Source of the DNA: JAGTVG01 sp963820995 | GTDB lineage: Bacteria > Bacteroidota > Bacteroidia > Cytophagales > Cyclobacteriaceae | Assembly (NCBI GenBank): GCA_963820995.1 | Contig: CAWGCL010000004.1 | Location: forward strand, 1,149,538-1,213,537 | DNA: 64,000 nt | Direction of reading: 5' to 3' | In this document: positions 49,579 to 57,510 of the stretch, piece by piece | How the letters are laid out: each line of letters opens with the position of its first letter | How positions within the stretch are numbered: the stretch's first letter is position 1 | The notes under the pieces: model-generated | Databases searched by the model: none | The model's input: the letters and a program-made list of their open reading frames with translations, nothing else | Told to the model about the DNA's origin: nothing | Position numbers and translations under genes: made by a program

Positions 49579-50970
49579 TTAGAAATTTGAACTTTTAAAA
49601 TTCTTCTTGATCTCTATGGATGCCAGTGCTTTTTCCCTAGAGATTTTCTGTTGATCGAATTGTTTAAGTACTGACATTTTTACAGAAACGTCTATTGTTT
49701 TAGGAATGGTGCAATCCTCGCACCTGGTCATTTTGATCTTCATTAACAGCATTTCATCATCCTGTAAGGAGCGTATCGTTCGGCCATAATCTATAATGAA
49801 GGACTTGATATCCGATTCAAACTTAGGATACAACTCCTCAATGGCGGCTTTCCTTTCTTCGGAACTGACTTTTTCCTTGTCAATTACGGGCATGCTATAA
49901 TATCTGCCATCTACATATGAGGAATAGGTACTTATAGTATAAATCACTCCAAAGTTATCCAGGATTTCATAGTTAGGGGTTCGCTCGGTAAAGAAGGTTG
50001 TTGACATTTTGGGGCTGTAGTACTGCTTAAAAATATTTGCGAACATATCCAGATCTGCACTTTTTCTTTCAGGTGCAGCTCTTTTGATTATTACCTTTTC
50101 CTTGAAAGTATCAAAATCAATTTTTCCTGTTTTATAATCTGTAACTACTTTTTTAGATACTTCAGCAGAAAAACCTGATCCTTTATTCTTACCTGAATAA
50201 ATGCCGGTTGAACCACTGTCATCTGCATCAACATCTGCATCAGCATCAACCCAGATATCATCAGATTCGTCAAATCCATATATTAAAATATCCTGATCAT
50301 AGGGTGAATCCTGTTTAACAAGAATATTATCAGTTGGTTTAAGCTGACCAATAAGGTCGGCATAATCAGCCAGGAATGTAATGATGGCCTGTTCCGCTTT
50401 CTCCATCGAAGCTTCCATGTTTTCTGAATATTCAGCTTGCCATACGAGTGCCTGGGCCTCTGCTTCCTTGGCTATTTCTGCAATGGCCTGGGCGTTGAAT
50501 TCTATTTCTGCCATAGCCTCAGCAAGTTCTTCCTTTTCCGATTCAGAAAGCCCTTTTTGCTGTTTGGCAAGTTCTTCCTGTTTTCTTGTCAATTCTTCCT
50601 GCTTTTTAGCCAACTTCTCAGCTTCTTCCACATAGGCTTTTATATCCTCCTCTATTATAATAGATCCATCATTAGATCCACTTGTCCTAATCCGAACCCG
50701 GGGAGCTACAACAGCTTTTGGTGGCCTTGCATGGATCATCGAATAATGTTTTGGTATTGTGAATATCACACCATAACCTTGAACATAAGACCCACTTATT
50801 GAACCAGAACCCCAATATCTTTCCGAGTCACCTTTTAACATAGTCGCCAATACATTTTTAGCTATTTCAAGGTCTCTGTTCATTTTATCCTCATCAATGT
50901 TCTGCGCAATTGCATTTCCGCTGATGAGTATAATTAATATTATTGCTAACCGTTTCATATGACTTTTCAT
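49579..50970 (-). CDS. Secreted protein with internal duplication and coiled coil
   Basis: A 463-residue exported protein (signal peptide 1-22, ending NAIAQ). Three blocks occur twice in the same order: QGYGVIFTIPKHYS (65-78) versus LDNFGVIYTISTYS (337-350); ITFLADYADLIGQLKP (197-212) versus KSFIIDYGRTIRSLQD (389-404); and VVTDYKTGKIDFDTFKEK (275-292) versus VLKQFDQQKISREKALAS (434-451). The first copy holds a Glu/Lys/Ala-rich coiled coil (about 108-195), and between copies is an acidic DADADVDADD stretch (242-251). No family known to me. It is the last gene of a run with an ECF sigma factor and an anti-sigma-like protein, so it is probably part of that envelope-sensing unit. Confidence 0.75.
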   Translation of the reverse strand: MKSHMKRLAIILIILISGNAIAQNIDEDKMNRDLEIAKNVLATMLKGDSERYWGSGSISGSYVQGYGVIFTIPKHYSMIHARPPKAVVAPRVRIRTSGSNDGSIIIEEDIKAYVEEAEKLAKKQEELTRKQEELAKQQKGLSESEKEELAEAMAEIEFNAQAIAEIAKEAEAQALVWQAEYSENMEASMEKAEQAIITFLADYADLIGQLKPTDNILVKQDSPYDQDILIYGFDESDDIWVDADADVDADDSGSTGIYSGKNKGSGFSAEVSKKVVTDYKTGKIDFDTFKEKVIIKRAAPERKSADLDMFANIFKQYYSPKMSTTFFTERTPNYEILDNFGVIYTISTYSSYVDGRYYSMPVIDKEKVSSEERKAAIEELYPKFESDIKSFIIDYGRTIRSLQDDEMLLMKIKMTRCEDCTIPKTIDVSVKMSVLKQFDQQKISREKALASIEIKKNFKSSNF

Positions 50971-51038
50971 TTATTTTCGAGATTAATTGAGCTTTTATTG
51001 TAGCCAACGACCTATGGTCAGGGGCCTGTTATTACCTT

Positions 51039-51878
51039 TTAGTTATTTTGATCATTTACCGTTGTCAATATGCTTGCAAGCATTTGATCAGTTTCTTCCT
51101 TTTGAGTCTGTTGGTTTTCCTGAAGTGTGATCAAACTTCTCCTGATCAACCTCAGATCTTCTTCCCTTTGATTTTCCATATAATCAGAGAACTCTGTAAG
51201 CACCGCTTGAAAATAATCCTGTTGCTGGACACTGGATGATTGCAGATATGTTTGAAGTACTTTCAGATTATTACTTCTAACATTCGACAGAAATATATCC
51301 AGTTCTTTTTTAGTCACTACATCAGAAGCAGCATACGACGGTGTCATTAGAGTGTTCTGCTTTGATTCGAGCGACGCAAACCGGGTATCTATATTATTTT
51401 CAGTTTCTGTCAACTTCGAGAATATATAGGTATTGTTTTTCGCAATTTCTGCATTGACCATTGCCGCTACTTGTTCCTGAGTATAACTTCCTTCCGAACC
51501 TGTTGTATTGGCTTTGTTGAAACCTATATATAGGGACTGGTCCTGATAGGTAATGGTGAAATTGGTTAAATAACCTATAAGTAAAACTATCACCAGAGAA
51601 GCAGCCACAGCAATAAATGGTTTGAACATGAGCAAATTTCTTCTTTTGAACATGCTTGCCCAGGAATCAGAGCCTTGTTTCCCCCAAAGGAAGAAAGGTT
51701 CCATAACCTCCTTGTCCTGGATTTGTGCAAGTCCTTTTCTCATTTCCTTTAAGTTTTCGAATTCTCTCTTAAGCTCAGGATTATTTTCCATGGCTATCTC
51801 AAATTGCTGCCTTTCTTCAGTCGACATTTCGTCATAGAGATAAGTTATCAGTTCTTTGTTGAAATCTTCTGTACCCAT
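51039..51878 (-). CDS. Anti-sigma-factor-like membrane protein
   Basis: A 279-residue protein with an N-terminal cytosolic part like zf-HC2-type anti-sigma domains (LITYLYDEMSTEERQQFE), but without the zinc-binding His-Cys-Cys set. One transmembrane helix lies at about 87-106 (FKPFIAVAASLVIVLLIGYL), followed by a long periplasmic region rich in helix and coiled coil (about 125-279, many Gln/Glu). It starts 2 bp after the sigma-factor gene, so the two are made together; it most likely holds that sigma factor at the membrane. The periplasmic part would receive the signal, possibly from the duplicated secreted protein encoded next. Confidence 0.82.
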   Translation of the reverse strand: MGTEDFNKELITYLYDEMSTEERQQFEIAMENNPELKREFENLKEMRKGLAQIQDKEVMEPFFLWGKQGSDSWASMFKRRNLLMFKPFIAVAASLVIVLLIGYLTNFTITYQDQSLYIGFNKANTTGSEGSYTQEQVAAMVNAEIAKNNTYIFSKLTETENNIDTRFASLESKQNTLMTPSYAASDVVTKKELDIFLSNVRSNNLKVLQTYLQSSSVQQQDYFQAVLTEFSDYMENQREEDLRLIRRSLITLQENQQTQKEETDQMLASILTTVNDQNN

Positions 51879-51880
51879 GA

Positions 51881-52474
51881 TTATTTATATTCTAAGTTTA
51901 ATCCACTATTTTCTATTGTTTTTCTAAGGCTCTTCAGCCCATAATACAACCTTGATTTTGCTGTATTCTCAGAGATCCCAAGGGTTTCAGCAATCTCCCG
52001 GAATTTCATACCTTCATATTCCTTCATAATAATGACCACTTTCTGTTCTTCCGGTAGCGTTTTTAATATATTACCCATTATTTCTTCTGTTTCTTTCCTC
52101 TGAAATTCTTTTTCCGGCTGAAAATTAATTTCTTCCATTCGCTTAGCATCATCGCTTTGAAATATAGAAAACCAGGTTTTTCTTTTCTGCCTTCTTTCCT
52201 CTTCATGACATTGATTGATCGCCACCTTGTAAAGCCAGTATTTGAAACTTTTTACATCTTTTATACTGTCGAGATTATTATATACAGATATAAAAGTTCT
52301 CTGGGTTACCTCCATGGCCAGGTCATGATCGCCAAAATATTTTAAAGCAACGTTATAGATCCTTTTAAACCACAATCCAACTAGTTTTCCAAATGCATGG
52401 TTATCACCTTTCTGTGATTTTTCTACCAGGCATTCACTGTGATATAAGGCTATGTCTCTTAATGTTTCTACCAT
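51881..52474 (-). CDS. ECF-type RNA polymerase sigma factor
   Basis: A 197-residue sigma-70 family member with region 2 (about 25-95: VGLWFKRIYNVALKYFG ... WLYKVAINQCHEEERRQKR) and region 4 (about 130-185: LPEEQKVVIIMKEYEGMKF, REIAETLGISENTAKSRLYY). It lacks regions 1 and 3, the mark of extracytoplasmic-function sigma factors. It heads a minus-strand run with the anti-sigma-like gene (2-bp gap) and the duplicated secreted protein. The targets are unknown. Confidence 0.93.
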   Translation of the reverse strand: MVETLRDIALYHSECLVEKSQKGDNHAFGKLVGLWFKRIYNVALKYFGDHDLAMEVTQRTFISVYNNLDSIKDVKSFKYWLYKVAINQCHEEERRQKRKTWFSIFQSDDAKRMEEINFQPEKEFQRKETEEIMGNILKTLPEEQKVVIIMKEYEGMKFREIAETLGISENTAKSRLYYGLKSLRKTIENSGLNLEYK

Positions 52475-52562
52475 TGATTTAAGAAGCTTCTGGACTATAG
52501 ATGAAACAGAGTTGTAAAAAGTTTTAAAAGTTAGAAAAAAAAACTGAAAAGAACTTATTTTC

Positions 52563-53534
52563 TCATTTTTTGAACAACCAGGTAATTAGTTCCTGCAATA
52601 GTCCAAGGCCATAAGCTGTTAGCTGAAGAAAGGCTGCCCATATTCCAAGAATTGATATCAGCAGGTTATGTGTCTTGAGCAGCGCATCGATAAACAGGAT
52701 TACGAAATAAATAGAATAAATAACCGAAAGTATTTCTGCTAAAGGAGGATACAAAAACCATAATACAATGGTTATAAGTAATCCAAGGGTAAACATGGCT
52801 GGAAGAAAATGAACCAGCTTGAGCTGATCCGGGAAAAACCGGGCAATATTGATCCTTGCGGTTCCAAAAAAGTGAAGTTGCCTAAAAAATTTATACCATG
52901 AAGTGCGCCTTTTATGATACACAAATGCATCTTCTATCAATCCAACTTTATATCCCATCTTTTGTATTCGTGTACTGAATTCGATATCCTCTCCTTTGAA
53001 AGGTATGATATATCCACCGGTGGCATCAAATACAGACCTGGAAATCCCCATATTAAAACTTTTCGGGGAGAATCCTCCCAGGGCTTTTTTCTTATTTCGA
53101 ATACCGCCAGTTGTAAGGGTTGATGTCATGGAAAAGTTTATGGCTTTCTGAATAGGTGTAAAAGAATCATGCGCCTTGTCAGGACCGCCATATGCATCCA
53201 GGTAAGTATTGTTCAAAGAGTTATCAACTGTCTCGAGATAGGTATCGGGAATGATACAATCGGAATCGAATACAATAAAATATTCTCCTTTTGCCCTTTT
53301 ATACCCATAATTCCTGGCAAATCCCTGCCCGGCGTTTTCTTTATAACAATAACTTATATTTAATTCATGAGCATACTTTTCAACCACCCTGTCACATTTT
53401 TCAACGGATCCATCCTCTACTACTATCACTTCAAAATTCTTAAAGGTCTGTTGGGTCAGGCTCTCCAGTAGTTCATCAACTTCATCTGGACGGTTATAAA
53501 CAGGAATGATGATGGAATAAAGCCGCTTAGCCAT
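52563..53534 (-). CDS. Family 2 glycosyltransferase with C-terminal membrane helices
   Basis: A 323-residue GT2 enzyme. The N-terminal GT-A fold shows YSIIIPVYNRPDEV, VVEDGS and FDSDCIIP (the DxD-type nucleotide-sugar/metal site). Two to three hydrophobic helices at about 230-320 anchor it in the inner membrane. It likely transfers a sugar in surface polysaccharide or glycolipid synthesis; donor and acceptor are unknown. It follows another GT2 gene by 4 bp on the minus strand. Confidence 0.9.
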   Translation of the reverse strand: MAKRLYSIIIPVYNRPDEVDELLESLTQQTFKNFEVIVVEDGSVEKCDRVVEKYAHELNISYCYKENAGQGFARNYGYKRAKGEYFIVFDSDCIIPDTYLETVDNSLNNTYLDAYGGPDKAHDSFTPIQKAINFSMTSTLTTGGIRNKKKALGGFSPKSFNMGISRSVFDATGGYIIPFKGEDIEFSTRIQKMGYKVGLIEDAFVYHKRRTSWYKFFRQLHFFGTARINIARFFPDQLKLVHFLPAMFTLGLLITIVLWFLYPPLAEILSVIYSIYFVILFIDALLKTHNLLISILGIWAAFLQLTAYGLGLLQELITWLFKK

Positions 53535-53538
53535 GAAT

Positions 53539-54514
53539 TTACTTGAAACCTTTTTTATCTACTATAAGGTATTGTGATGTTTTATCTGAGTTCAATGTGA
53601 GGATTTCTGCCAGGAATCCTGTCATGAACATTTGTGCACCAATAATCAAAGCCACAAGCGCCAGAAAGAACAGAGGCTGACTGGTAACTTCCCTGACAGG
53701 AAGATGATTCTGGATCTGATAGATCTTCACGCCAATGATCCAAAAGGTGATGAAAAGGCCAAGCAAAAATGACAAGGTCCCTAATGTACCAAAAAAATGC
53801 ATTGGTTTTTTAATGAAGCGCATGACGAAGGTAATGGATATCAGATCGAGAAATCCATTTATAAATCGTTCAATACCAAATTTTGTACGCCCGAATTTTC
53901 GCGGATAATGGGTGACAACCTTTTCCCCAATATTATCAAAGCCATTCCATTTGGCTATTACCGGGATGTATCGATGCATTTCCCCATAAATATTGATGTT
54001 TTTCACTACCCTGGAACTATAGGCTTTTAGCCCACAATTAAAATCATGTAGTTTAATGCCCGATATTTTACGGGTAACAAAATTGAAGAATTTGGATGGC
54101 AGGCGCTTGGTAATCGGATCATGACGTTTCTTTTTCCAACCTGAAACAAGGTCATAACCTTCCTCTTCAATCATTTTATAAAGGTGAGGGATCTCATCGG
54201 GGCTGTCCTGTAAATCTGCATCAAGGGTTATAACCACTTTGCCGGATGATGCTGTGAATCCTGTATCCAGTGCTGCAGATTTTCCATAATTTCTACTGAA
54301 ACGAATGCCTTTAATATTGGTATTTTCAATTGATCAAGGATTCAATCACCTGCCAGGAAGTGTCTTTGCTACCGTCATCTATGAATATGATCTCATAGGA
54401 AAGATTATTTTCCCGGTTAACTTTATCAATCCATTCACTTAATTCTCTGATTGATTCCTCTTCATCATATACAGGTACAATAATTGATATATCCGGGGTT
54501 TCAGTCATAATCAT
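53539..54514 (-). pseudogene. DPM1/GtrB-like polyprenyl-phosphate glycosyltransferase, frameshifted
   Basis: Frames 54326-54514 (PDISIIVPVYDEEESIREL, FIDDGSKDTSW) and 53539-54237 (VITLDADLQDSPDEIPHLY, then NCGLKAYSSRVVK and two C-terminal membrane helices) form one GT2 enzyme of about 320 residues. The link SIENTNIKGIRFSRNYGKSAAL, encoded at 54238-54335, is in the frame of the second part. One base near 54330 separates them. Intact relatives move a sugar from a nucleotide to polyprenyl phosphate. It shares the operon with the next GT2 gene. Confidence 0.88.
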
Positions 54515-54571
54515 GAATAATTCAGGGCCAAATTAAATAATTTATCCAACAATAGCAGAATACCTGGGAAA

Positions 54572-54593
54572 TAAAAAAACCTTCAGGAGGTTT
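54572..54593 (-). terminator. Terminator after the DUF4199 gene
   Basis: Read on the minus strand, AAACCT-5 nt-AGGTTT is followed by a T run (complement of the A run 54573-54579). A second similar hairpin lies at 54601-54618 (AAACC...GGTTT). Both sit between the DUF4199 gene and the glycosyltransferase, so the two units are probably separate transcripts. Confidence 0.7.
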
Positions 54594-54649
54594 CGAATCA
54601 AAACCATCCTGGAGGTTTCTAAAATATTAGTTTTTTAAGAGTGTTTGCT

Positions 54650-55195
54650 CTACATGGCACTGTCTGCTTTCTCTGACTTCTTAAGGATAGCTCCAAGTAT
54701 CAGCGAAAGAACTGCGTAAATGATCAGGGCAATTCCAAATCCCTTTATCTGGCCCATTAAGGAGAATTGATCATTCATTCTGCCTTCTATTGTCTGAAGT
54801 TGTTCATCAATACGATCAGCAGGGGCACCCATGCTAGTCATCATTTGTTCTGTTTGTTCAACAGCGGCAGTTGCCAGCCTACCAGGTAGCTCAGGATCTA
54901 TAACCTGGTATAAAAGGATATTAAAAATGGTTCCAATAATTCCAGCTACAAGGAAGGTCAGAAAGGTAACAGAAAAGGCGGTTTTAAAGTTCATGTATCC
55001 TCCCACGGAAGAACGATATTGACTTCCACTGTAGATGATAAGTGCAATGTTGATGACGATGATCAGTAATCCGAACCACCATTTGACCATTAAAGCTTCC
55101 CCGACCATATAGGCCAGGATCCCTATGATTATGTTAACAATTCCGATTATGAATCCGAATTTCAGGGCATGATTAAAAAGATTGTTTTTTTCCAT
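54650..55195 (-). CDS. DUF4199-family membrane protein
   Basis: A 181-residue inner-membrane protein with four hydrophobic helices (near 10-30, 38-58, 72-95 and 148-170) and the family signature YMNFKTAFSVTFLTFLVAG. The DUF4199 family is common in Bacteroidota and often lies beside GT2 glycosyltransferases, as here; its role is unknown. It lies 4 bp downstream of the 97-residue gene on the same strand. Confidence 0.88.
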   Translation of the reverse strand: MEKNNLFNHALKFGFIIGIVNIIIGILAYMVGEALMVKWWFGLLIIVINIALIIYSGSQYRSSVGGYMNFKTAFSVTFLTFLVAGIIGTIFNILLYQVIDPELPGRLATAAVEQTEQMMTSMGAPADRIDEQLQTIEGRMNDQFSLMGQIKGFGIALIIYAVLSLILGAILKKSEKADSAM

Positions 55196-55199
55196 AGTA

Positions 55200-55493
55200 T
55201 CAAAAATTAGGTTTCTTTCTAAGAATTAATGATATGATTATAGTTAAAAATAAGCCATAAGGCAAACTTTTCAAAAAATAATCTAATGCAAGGTCATATA
55301 ATGTTGTGGAAGGTAATATTTCGAGAACTTTGGTCAATTCTTCTTCTCCAATAGCATTCTGAATTTTATCTCTGGCCGAATCTATTTGATCCAGAGAAGA
55401 TTGGATAAAATTTGAAACAAATTCTGTTTCAAACCATGATCCAAAAATCCAAATAAATACGGACATCAAAAAGGCAATGATCAGGATAACCAT
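55200..55493 (-). CDS. Short DUF4199-like membrane protein, possibly N-terminally truncated
   Basis: A 97-residue protein with one hydrophobic helix at each end (about 2-18 and 76-91) and a charged middle (SSLDQIDSARDKIQN). This matches the C-terminal half of the DUF4199 layout, including the final LILRKK. The first 80-odd residues of the family are missing; an in-frame stop is found a few codons upstream. The cut lies almost exactly where the sequence changes character (about 55.5 kb), so the missing part may have been lost at a junction. Confidence 0.6.
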   Translation of the reverse strand: MVILIIAFLMSVFIWIFGSWFETEFVSNFIQSSLDQIDSARDKIQNAIGEEELTKVLEILPSTTLYDLALDYFLKSLPYGLFLTIIISLILRKKPNF

Positions 55494-55548
55494 CAGAGAA
55501 AAACGGTTATAATTACCTATGGGTTAAACTTCATACAGGTAAACAGTG

Positions 55549-55749
55549 ATGCGCAACATAGTACTAATGAACAGCGAAAACAAGTCAAAATTGCTGGACA
55601 AAGCCAAACTTTTGATCACCCTGGCTATTTATTTGATCGCAGCAGGCACATTAATGGATTATGTCAGCACACCTTTAATGCTGAAGATTATCGGCTTCGC
55701 TCTGGCGGCGAATGCGTTTTTCTACTTATGGAAAAGTCATAAACTTTAA
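55549..55749 (+). CDS. Small two-helix membrane protein, 66 aa
   Basis: A 66-residue protein (ATG at 55549; GTG at 55546 and ATG at 55567 are alternatives). Two hydrophobic segments, LLITLAIYLIAAGTLM and MLKIIGFALAANAFFYLW, suggest an inner-membrane hairpin. The 3' end, encoding FYLWKSHKL, includes the first copy of the 25-bp direct repeat (55719-55743) that recurs at 63093. It is the first gene of the foreign-looking segment. Function unknown. Confidence 0.5.
   Translation: MRNIVLMNSENKSKLLDKAKLLITLAIYLIAAGTLMDYVSTPLMLKIIGFALAANAFFYLWKSHKL
55719..55743 (+). repeat. 25-bp direct repeat, copy 1
   Basis: Perfectly identical to 63093-63117. This copy is the 3' end of the small membrane-protein gene and includes codons for YLWKSH. 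The two copies are 7.4 kb apart and enclose the efflux operon and the DUF2971 fragment. Confidence 0.8.
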
Positions 55750-56298
55750 GCCACTGGTACAAAGGGTTTTCAGCCAGACGCGTTTAGTCTGTTAGCCTAT
55801 TTGTTACACGATCATAGGATAAACAGGTTAATCTTTCACTGCCCGGACATTCAGAAAGAGCACCATGATGATGTGTCTGCTTCCCGATATCGGCCGTTGA
55901 CGGCCATTTTGATGTGAGGCTTTACCAATAGTTGGTAAACCCTTTTTTAACCTGCCTGCATAGCGAACCCGCAGCTCTGGGATAACGCTCATATCGGCCG
56001 ACAACGGCCGTTTTGATGTATCAGCATAGCGGTTGCCCAGCGTTGGACATTCGCTACCCTCCAGGTTGTAGTGCCATCAAGATAAAGACACCGTTTACTG
56101 TTATCCGCAACAAATCATCGTAGTATTTAGTTGAAATAATTATTACACTTACCCGGTAAAATAGTACAAATGAGTTAAATTTTAAACTATTTCTTAAATC
56201 TGGTAGCACTTTACCCAACCTGGTTTAACGACGTACACGCAATTATCAAATTTTGAAATAATATGTTCAGGTATAAATATACAACAGGAGTAGTTGGT
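55750..56298. other. Repeat-bearing intergenic region before the efflux operon
   Basis: About 550 bp without a gene. It holds two 29-bp direct copies (55887-55915 and 55991-56019, 25 of 29 bases equal), each with a GC-rich hairpin (GGCCGT/ACGGCC and CGGCCG/CGGCCG) followed by TTTTGATGT. Between them is a hairpin TTTACCAA-tag-TTGGTAAA (55920-55938). Each copy is followed at some distance by GCATAGCG. This looks like a family of extragenic palindromes. The last 150 bp are AT-rich and probably contain the efflux promoter; no clean sigma-70 pair was found. Confidence 0.6.
55887..56019 (+). repeat. Pair of REP-like palindromic repeats
   Basis: Copies at 55887-55915 and 55991-56019 share ATATCGGCCG and TTTTGATGT with a variable four-base centre. 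Both can fold; spacing is 104 bp start to start. They match no element in the Bacteroidota part of the window. Confidence 0.65.
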
Positions 56299-57498
56299 AT
56301 GAATGTGGAGCAATTCTCTGGCAAGCTTAGCTTTAGGATGCTGATATTAGGGGGAATCGTCCTGGCAGCTATCAGCCTGATGGGTTGTGATAAGAAAAAG
56401 GAAGTTAAAGCGACTCTACCGCCAGCCGAGGTGAATGTCATCACTGTTGAGCCAAAAACTATTCCGCTTGACACCACCTTTGTTGCCAAGATTGAAAGTG
56501 CCCATCAGGTTGAAATCGTGGCTCGGGTTAACGGTTTCCTGGAGAAGATTCTTTATAAAGAGGGAGAGGTGGTCAAACAGGGGCAGAAAATGTTCCTCAT
56601 GGATCAGAAACCATTCAAGGCTCAGGTTGAGTCTATGACTGGCGCGTTGGCCAACAGCAAGGCACAGCTCTGGACCGCGCAGGCTAACCTGAAACGGATC
56701 AAGCCTTTAGCCAAGCTCGATGCAGCCAGCAAGAGTGATCTGGACAATGCTACGGGGGCTGTGAAGTCTGCAGAAGCGGAAGTATATCAGGCAAAGGCCC
56801 GTCTTCAACAGGCGGAGCTTGATCTGGGCTATACCGTCATCAAAGCACCGGTAACCGGAGCAAGTGGCGACTCCAAAGTTCGTGAAGGTGCCTACTTAAG
56901 TGTCGGACCCGGTGGCGATCTGACCTATGTAGCCCAGCTAGACCCGATCTGGGTCAATTTCAGTATATCGCAGAATCAGCTTGACAAACACAGGAATGAA
57001 ATTTCCGCTGGTCGACTGATTCCGGCCCCTGAGCATGAGTACACTGTTAAGGTGTATCTTTCTGATACCAGTGAATATCCCCATATAGGCAAGGTGAGTT
57101 TTGTTGATCCTACTTTTAGTAGTGAGACGGCTACCTTTCTCATCAAGGCCGAATTACCCAATCCGGATGCCTTATTGCGACCCGGTATGTTCGTAAAAGC
57201 TGTCATGCAGGGTGCAAAGCGACCCAATGCTATGACTGTCCCGCAACGTGCAGTGCAGCAGACTTCTAACGGGCATGTGGTGTATGTAGTGAATAAAGAA
57301 GGTAAAGCGGAGATCCGACCCGTTATTGTCGGATCCTGGGTAGGAGATGACTGGGTTATTGAAAAAGGCCTGAATAAGGGAGAGCAGGTGGTTACCAATG
57401 GTTTTATGCGTCTTGCACCCGGCATGCCGGTCAAAATCGTCATAGCACCGGTGACTGATTCGAAAGAGACGAAATCCTCACAACCTGCAACGAAATAG
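56299..57498 (+). CDS. RND efflux periplasmic adaptor (MexA/AcrA family)
   Basis: A roughly 399-residue lipoprotein of the membrane-fusion family. I choose ATG 56299 because AGGAG lies at 56286-56290 with ideal spacing; 56263 is also open. The signal ends in LMGCDKK (lipid-attached Cys). Then the lipoyl/hairpin region appears (ARVNGFLEKILYKEGEVVKQGQ is split by a long helical hairpin to AELDLGYTVIKAPVTG), followed by beta-barrel and membrane-proximal domains (LRPGMFVKAVM, VPQRAVQQ). It links the inner-membrane pump to the outer channel. The permease gene follows by 12 bp. Codon use and Shine-Dalgarno signal are proteobacterial in style. No regulator gene is adjacent. Confidence 0.93.
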   Translation: MNVEQFSGKLSFRMLILGGIVLAAISLMGCDKKKEVKATLPPAEVNVITVEPKTIPLDTTFVAKIESAHQVEIVARVNGFLEKILYKEGEVVKQGQKMFLMDQKPFKAQVESMTGALANSKAQLWTAQANLKRIKPLAKLDAASKSDLDNATGAVKSAEAEVYQAKARLQQAELDLGYTVIKAPVTGASGDSKVREGAYLSVGPGGDLTYVAQLDPIWVNFSISQNQLDKHRNEISAGRLIPAPEHEYTVKVYLSDTSEYPHIGKVSFVDPTFSSETATFLIKAELPNPDALLRPGMFVKAVMQGAKRPNAMTVPQRAVQQTSNGHVVYVVNKEGKAEIRPVIVGSWVGDDWVIEKGLNKGEQVVTNGFMRLAPGMPVKIVIAPVTDSKETKSSQPATK

Positions 57499-57510
57499 AC
57501 GAGGTCTGCA

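Noticed and set aside
55920..56060. Possible integron attC site (GTTGGAC near 56043 and palindromes)
   Set aside because: One sequence fits GTTRRRY, but no matching RYYYAAC partner at the proper distance and no integrase gene.
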